Shown piece by piece: positions 59,741 through 64,000 of a stretch of DNA of 64,000 bases; position 1 is the first letter of the stretch; each line of letters begins with the position of its first letter. The position numbers and the translations under genes are program-made. The DNA comes from Pseudomonas flexibilis (GTDB lineage Bacteria > Pseudomonadota > Gammaproteobacteria > Pseudomonadales > Pseudomonadaceae). Location: positions 1 to 64,000 of the forward strand of contig NZ_JRUD01000011.1 in NCBI RefSeq assembly GCF_000802425.1, given 5' to 3'. The notes under the pieces were generated by a model, which saw only the letters and a list, made by a program, of their open reading frames with translations, ran no database searches and was not told the origin of the DNA.

Positions 59741-60534
59741 GCGGAAAATTCGTGCTCGGGGGCGGGGAAGGTGACGGCCTTGACGGCCTGGACATAGGCG
59801 CTGAGGGCCGCCTGGATGCTCGGCTGACCCTCCATGAAATTCTTCACGAACTTGGGCGTGCGGCCGGTCAGCGACAGGCCGAGCATGTCGTGCATCACCA
59901 GGACCTGGCCATCGGTGCCGGGGCCGGCGCCAATGCCGATCACCGGAATGGAAACCGCCTGGGTGACCTCCGCCGCAAGGGCGCTGGGTACGCATTCGAG
60001 CAGCAGCATGGCGGCGCCTGCCTGCTCCAGGGCAATGGCATCGGCACGCAGCTGGCGAGCCTGGGCCTCGCTGCGACCCTGCACCTTGTACCCGCCGAAC
60101 ACATTGACCGCCTGCGGAGTGAGGCCCAGGTGAGCGCACACCGGAATGCCGCGATCGGCCAAATGACGGATGGACTCGGCCAACCAGCCGGCCCCCTCCA
60201 CCTTGATCATGTGCGCGCCGGCGCGCATCAGCTCGGCGCTGTTGAGCAGGGTCTGCTCCAGGGAGGCATTGGCCATGAACGGCAGGTCGGCAAGGATCAT
60301 TGCCTCGCTGTTGCCGCGCTTCACGCAGGCGGTGTGGTAGGCCATGTCGGCGACCGTCACCGGCAGCGTGCTGTCATGGCCCTGCAGGACCATGCCGAGG
60401 GAGTCGCCAATCAGCAGGATGTCGACGCCGGCCGCGTTCGCCGCGGCGGCGAAGGTGGCGTCGTAGCAGGTCAGCATGGCGATCTTCTCGCCGTTCTGCT
60501 TGCGGCTTTGCAGCGTGGTCAGCGTGATGGGCAT
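59737..60534 (-). CDS. panB: ketopantoate hydroxymethyltransferase
   Basis: This 265-residue enzyme makes ketopantoate from ketoisovalerate and methylene-tetrahydrofolate. Motifs: [68 protein letters not shown] and [21 protein letters not shown]. It is the first pantothenate gene of the cluster, with a 201-bp gap to folK that holds no gene I can support. Confidence 0.97.
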   Translation of the reverse strand: MPITLTTLQSRKQNGEKIAMLTCYDATFAAAANAAGVDILLIGDSLGMVLQGHDSTLPVTVADMAYHTACVKRGNSEAMILADLPFMANASLEQTLLNSAELMRAGAHMIKVEGAGWLAESIRHLADRGIPVCAHLGLTPQAVNVFGGYKVQGRSEAQARQLRADAIALEQAGAAMLLLECVPSALAAEVTQAVSIPVIGIGAGPGTDGQVLVMHDMLGLSLTGRTPKFVKNFMEGQPSIQAALSAYVQAVKAVTFPAPEHEFSA

Positions 60535-60735
60535 GGTGGATCCTCTTCGCGGAGCGGATGACTCCGGACGTCAACACGGGCCGGAGTGAACTGCAGGAAA
60601 GTGGGAGGCTCCGCGCCCCGTCCTTTCGCTGAGGTCCGGGTCGCGCGCCCGGGGCTGTTACCGCCATTGCCGGGTCTTGGGGCGCTTATAGTCCAGATGG
60701 GTCCGGGCGAAGTCAATTACGAATGTTACCGGGGG

Positions 60736-61233
60736 TTACTTCGTGGCTGCCTGGGGTAACCGTTCCAGTCCGGCATACGGGCAGTCGGCGAGCAGCGCGC
60801 GCAACGGCCGGCCATCCGGCAGGCTCAGGTCGGGGGCGATCTCCGCCAGTGGATAGAGCACGAAGGCACGGGCGTGCATATGGTAGTGCGGCAAGGTCAG
60901 GCGCTCGCTGGCAAGCTGCAGGTCGCCGAACAGCAGGATATCCAGGTCGAGGGTGCGCGGCCCCCAGCGCTCGGCCTTGCGAACGCGGCCCTGTTCACGC
61001 TCGATGGCCTGCAGGGCATCGAGCAGCGCCAGGGGCGCCAGTTCGGTGTCCAACGCGGCCACGGCATTCACGAAGCGCGGCTGCTCCGGCGGGCCAAGCG
61101 GATCGCTGGCGTAGAAGGAGGAAACGGCCGCCAGTTGGCTGCCGGGCAGTGCGGCCAACGCCCGCAGTGCGGCGTGCAGTTGCTCGACCGGTGTCGCGAG
61201 GTTGCTGCCCAGCGCGATGTAGGCGCGCTCCAT
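60736..61233 (-). CDS. folK: 2-amino-4-hydroxy-6-hydroxymethyldihydropteridine pyrophosphokinase
   Basis: This 165-residue enzyme activates the pterin precursor for FolP. Motifs: YIALGSNLATPVEQL, SSFYASDPLGPPEQPRFVNAVAALDT, and the metal site RWGPRTLDLDILLFGD with its two aspartates. It starts 1 bp after the pcnB stop, so the two are co-translated. FolP itself is encoded at 38258 in this window. Confidence 0.97.
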   Translation of the reverse strand: MERAYIALGSNLATPVEQLHAALRALAALPGSQLAAVSSFYASDPLGPPEQPRFVNAVAALDTELAPLALLDALQAIEREQGRVRKAERWGPRTLDLDILLFGDLQLASERLTLPHYHMHARAFVLYPLAEIAPDLSLPDGRPLRALLADCPYAGLERLPQAATK

Positions 61234-61234
61234 C

Positions 61235-62626
61235 TCAGTCGTCGCTGCCGCCCGATTGGCTGGCGGGACGGCGTTTGCGCGGGCTGCGCCGGCGCTTGCG
61301 CGGTGCGGCGCCGCCGTCTTCCTTGCTGAGGTCGCGAATCATGGTGCGACGGGTGCTGTCGTCCACCTCCTGATAGCGGGTCCACCAGTCGCCCAGGCCG
61401 CCGGTCTCCTCGCCGGCGCTTTCGCGCAGCAGCAGGAAGTCATAGCCGGCGCGGAAGCGCGGATTTTCCAGCAGCAGGTCGGCGCGCTTGCCTTGGCGGC
61501 GCGGCAGACGTTCCTGCATGTCCCAGATTTCGCGGATCGGCAGCGTGAAGCGTTTGGGCACTGCGATGCGCCGGCACTGCTCGGCGATCAGGTCGTGGGC
61601 GGCTTCCTGCATGGCAGGGATCGGCGGCAGGCCGCGCTCCTGCTGCTGGAGCACGCGTGCCGGCAGGGCCGGCCAGAGCAGTGCGGCGAGCAGGAACGCC
61701 GGGGTCACCGGCTTGCCGAGGCGAATGCGCTCGTCGGTGTTGATCAGCGCCTGGCGGATCAGTGTGCCGGTGTACTCGGGGTTTTCCTTCAGGGCCTGGG
61801 CGGTCGCCGGGAACAGCGGTGCGAACAGGTCGTAGTGCAGCAGCAGCTCGAAGGTGCGTTCGGCCCGGCCGGCGAGGAACAGCTTGAGCACTTCCTCGAA
61901 CAGGCGTGCGGCGGGGATGTCGCGCAGTAGCGGCGCCAGTTCTCTGATGGGCGCGGCGCTGTGCTTCTCGATGTCGAAGTCCAGCTTGGCGGCGAAACGC
62001 ACCGCGCGGAGCATGCGCACCGGGTCTTCCTGGTAGCGCTGGCGCGGGTCGCCGATCAGGCGCACCAGGCGATTGCGGATGTCCGGCACGCCGTGGGTGT
62101 AATCGAGGATGCGCTCGGTGACCGGGTCGTAGTAGAGCGCATTGATGGTGAAGTCGCGGCGCTGGGCGTCATCTTCCAGCGTGCCGTAGACGTTGTCGCG
62201 CAGGATGCGCCCGCTTTCGTGGTGGGCCGCCCGGTTGCTGTCCTCTTCGGCGTCATCGGCGCCATGGCCGGCTCGGAAGGTGGCCACCTCGATGATCTCG
62301 CGCCCGAAATGCACATGAACCAGGCGAAAGCGCCGGCCGATGATGCGTGCGTTGCGGAACTCGGCGCGCACCTGTTCGGGCGTGGCGCTGGTGGCCACGT
62401 CGAAATCCTTGGGCGGCAGCTCGAGCAGCAGGTCGCGGACGCAGCCGCCCACGGCGTAGGCCTGATAGCCGGCCTTCTGCAGTCGCTCCACCACCATCAC
62501 GGCGTTGCGGCTGATACTGGAACGGTTCACGGAATGCTGGCGGCTGCCCAGCACCTGGGGCGTGCTGCGCGGTTGCGCGGCGCGACGCAAGGGGAATCGG
62601 AATGACTGGAACAGCTTCTTCAGCAT
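61235..62626 (-). CDS. pcnB: poly(A) polymerase I
   Basis: This 463-residue enzyme adds 3' poly(A) tails to RNA, speeding decay by PNPase. The nucleotidyltransferase core has YAVGGCVRDLLLELPPKDFDVAT with the two metal-binding aspartates. RNA-binding parts follow: ALYYDPVTERILDYTHGVPDI, RYQEDPVRMLRAVRFAAKLDF. The C-terminal arm is very basic (RKRRRSPRKRRPAS). The start at 62626 follows a gap to crcZ of about 150 bp that holds only its likely promoter. folK follows. Confidence 0.96.
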   Translation of the reverse strand: MLKKLFQSFRFPLRRAAQPRSTPQVLGSRQHSVNRSSISRNAVMVVERLQKAGYQAYAVGGCVRDLLLELPPKDFDVATSATPEQVRAEFRNARIIGRRFRLVHVHFGREIIEVATFRAGHGADDAEEDSNRAAHHESGRILRDNVYGTLEDDAQRRDFTINALYYDPVTERILDYTHGVPDIRNRLVRLIGDPRQRYQEDPVRMLRAVRFAAKLDFDIEKHSAAPIRELAPLLRDIPAARLFEEVLKLFLAGRAERTFELLLHYDLFAPLFPATAQALKENPEYTGTLIRQALINTDERIRLGKPVTPAFLLAALLWPALPARVLQQQERGLPPIPAMQEAAHDLIAEQCRRIAVPKRFTLPIREIWDMQERLPRRQGKRADLLLENPRFRAGYDFLLLRESAGEETGGLGDWWTRYQEVDDSTRRTMIRDLSKEDGGAAPRKRRRSPRKRRPASQSGGSDD

Positions 62627-62778
62627 GGGCGCTACTGTGTCGGGAAGGGGTAACCGGCAGGGGGCTGGGCGGGAACGCGCAGGGGGCGATCATGGCCGCC
62701 GGTGACTGCCGGGCATGCGATGGCCGGGAATTCTAGCACCGGGGTGGGGCAATCGGGAACGCAAGGTTATTGGCCAAT

Positions 62779-63139
62779 GGAAAGGGGGAGCCGAAGCTCC
62801 CCCTGAAGTAGTGTTGCTGTTGTTGTTATTGTTTCGGCTGTTGGTGTTGTTATCGCCGAAGCGTAGGCCAGGCCGAAGCCCGCATACGCACCCCCAATCG
62901 GGGGCCAATAGCGAACGGATTACTTTGGTTGCTGACGTGGTCCTGATCGATGATCCGGCCATGCGCTTCGCTGCATCACAGGCAGTCTTGTTGTTTCGCA
63001 TGTGCCCGGGGAAGCTCCATAGACCGTTCTGCTCCAAAATGATCAGTTTGCTGCGTCTCCGCCTTTTTATCGTTGTTATGCAGGAGTCGTTGCGTGTTGT
63101 TCTTGTTATGGAGTTTCTTGGTTTTTGTTGTTGTTGTGC
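62779..63139 (-). ncRNA. crcZ: CrcZ regulatory RNA
   Basis: The RNA lies between cbrB and pcnB, the known crcZ position. On the minus strand it begins GCACAACAACAAC near 63139 and ends at a hairpin, AGGGGGAGC/GCTCCCCCT (62803-62783), followed by TTTCC. Six CA-rich clusters (about 63137-63125, 63107-63097, 63079-63069, 62996-62988, 62853-62840, 62833-62813) include several exact AAnAAnAA motifs. CrcZ sequesters Hfq/Crc and so relieves catabolite repression. At about 361 nt it is shorter than the 407 nt I recall for P. aeruginosa. No protein frame here is credible. Confidence 0.93.
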
Positions 63140-63148
63140 CTGAGATAA

Positions 63149-63164
63149 AGCAGAAGTTGTGCCA
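63149..63164 (-). promoter_or_regulatory. sigma-54 promoter of crcZ
   Basis: On the minus strand TGGCAC (63164-63159), five bases, then CTGCT (63153-63149). GG and GC are spaced 12 bases apart as in -24/-12 promoters. The predicted start falls at about 63138-63139, where the CA-rich RNA begins. CbrB, a sigma-54 activator encoded just upstream, is the expected activator. Confidence 0.88.
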
Positions 63165-63298
63165 GAAAAATAAAAAGCTTTGTTTTCAATGAGTTAGCTG
63201 AATCCGGTGACCGTTCGTGCAGGTTGGGGATGGCATTTTCGTTACCGTCGGAACCTGGGTGCGTTACCCGTCGGGTTGCCGGTAACACCCGCTGCGAC

Positions 63299-64000
<702 letters not shown>

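Noticed and set aside
56108-59797. A 1229-codon plus-strand frame
   Set aside because: It is antisense to the MpaB gene, pgi, panD and panC, all of which have full family signatures.
60535-60735. Promoter for panB with TTGACT and TATAAG
   Set aside because: The spacing is 20 bases, too long for a confident sigma-70 promoter.
62715-63143. A 142-codon plus-strand frame over crcZ
   Set aside because: Its leucine- and valine-rich text comes from the complement of CA repeats in the CrcZ RNA. The RNA features explain the region.

Overview
This 64 kb window is chromosomal core DNA of a Pseudomonas species. The evidence is high GC coding sequence, a tmRNA whose encoded tag reads ANDDNYALAA, a CrcZ-type RNA behind cbrB, Pseudomonas-type REP elements, and a gene order that from about position 19,300 to the right edge follows, as far as I recall it, the P. 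aeruginosa PAO1 block from lldR (PA4769) back to cbrB (PA4726). The left 10.7 kb (ackA, slyD, glutathione peroxidase, ssrA) resembles a different PAO1 region near PA0826-PA0838, so a rearrangement breakpoint relative to PAO1 probably lies between ssrA and the lactate genes. I see no insertion sequence, prophage, integron or CRISPR array.

Layout. Positions 1-10,300 hold mostly single genes: a degenerate acyl-CoA dehydrogenase-like protein, a CvfB-type S1 RNA-binding protein, a PQQ-type sugar dehydrogenase, DUF3094, an acyltransferase, acetate kinase with an overlapping DUF3565 frame, SlyD, glutathione peroxidase, cytochrome b561 with DUF2218, a DODA-type dioxygenase with a divergent LysR regulator, and DUF2892. 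Positions 10,331-20,597 hold ssrA, two small exported proteins that look related, and the lactate locus lldP-lutA-lutB-lutC-dld with divergent lldR, then smpB. tmRNA and its partner SmpB therefore flank the lactate genes. Positions 20,769-28,175 hold ratA-rnfH, bamE, fur, recN (with a LexA-like box) and grpE-dnaK-dnaJ (with two sigma-32-like promoters). Positions 28,237-35,155 hold dapB, carA (TTG start, terminator in its leader), a LysE exporter, carB, greA and a membrane protein.

Positions 35,180-41,792 hold yhbY, rlmE, ftsH, folP, glmM, tpiA, secG and tRNA-Leu(GAG). Positions 41,843-50,706 hold the rimP-nusA-infB-rbfA-truB-rpsO-pnp transcription, translation and RNA-decay cluster, preceded by a promoter and a terminated leader that may be a small RNA. 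Positions 50,839-64,000 hold a BON-domain protein, DUF2845, a DUF748 AsmA-like protein, a SAM methyltransferase, an MpaB-type protein, pgi, panD, panC, panB, folK, pcnB, crcZ and the 3' part of cbrB.

The most connected regulatory picture is catabolite repression. CbrB would fire the sigma-54 promoter of crcZ at 63,149-63,164. CrcZ carries six CA-rich clusters that titrate Hfq/Crc, and a matching CA motif (AACAATAA) lies directly before the ribosome binding site that heads the lactate operon about 44 kb away. Most genes are ordinary housekeeping genes. The less expected features are the carA leader, the promoter-to-terminator unit before rimP, the lldP leader ORF, the paired cysteine-containing exported proteins, and the shared hairpin repeat at infB-rbfA and rpsO-pnp.
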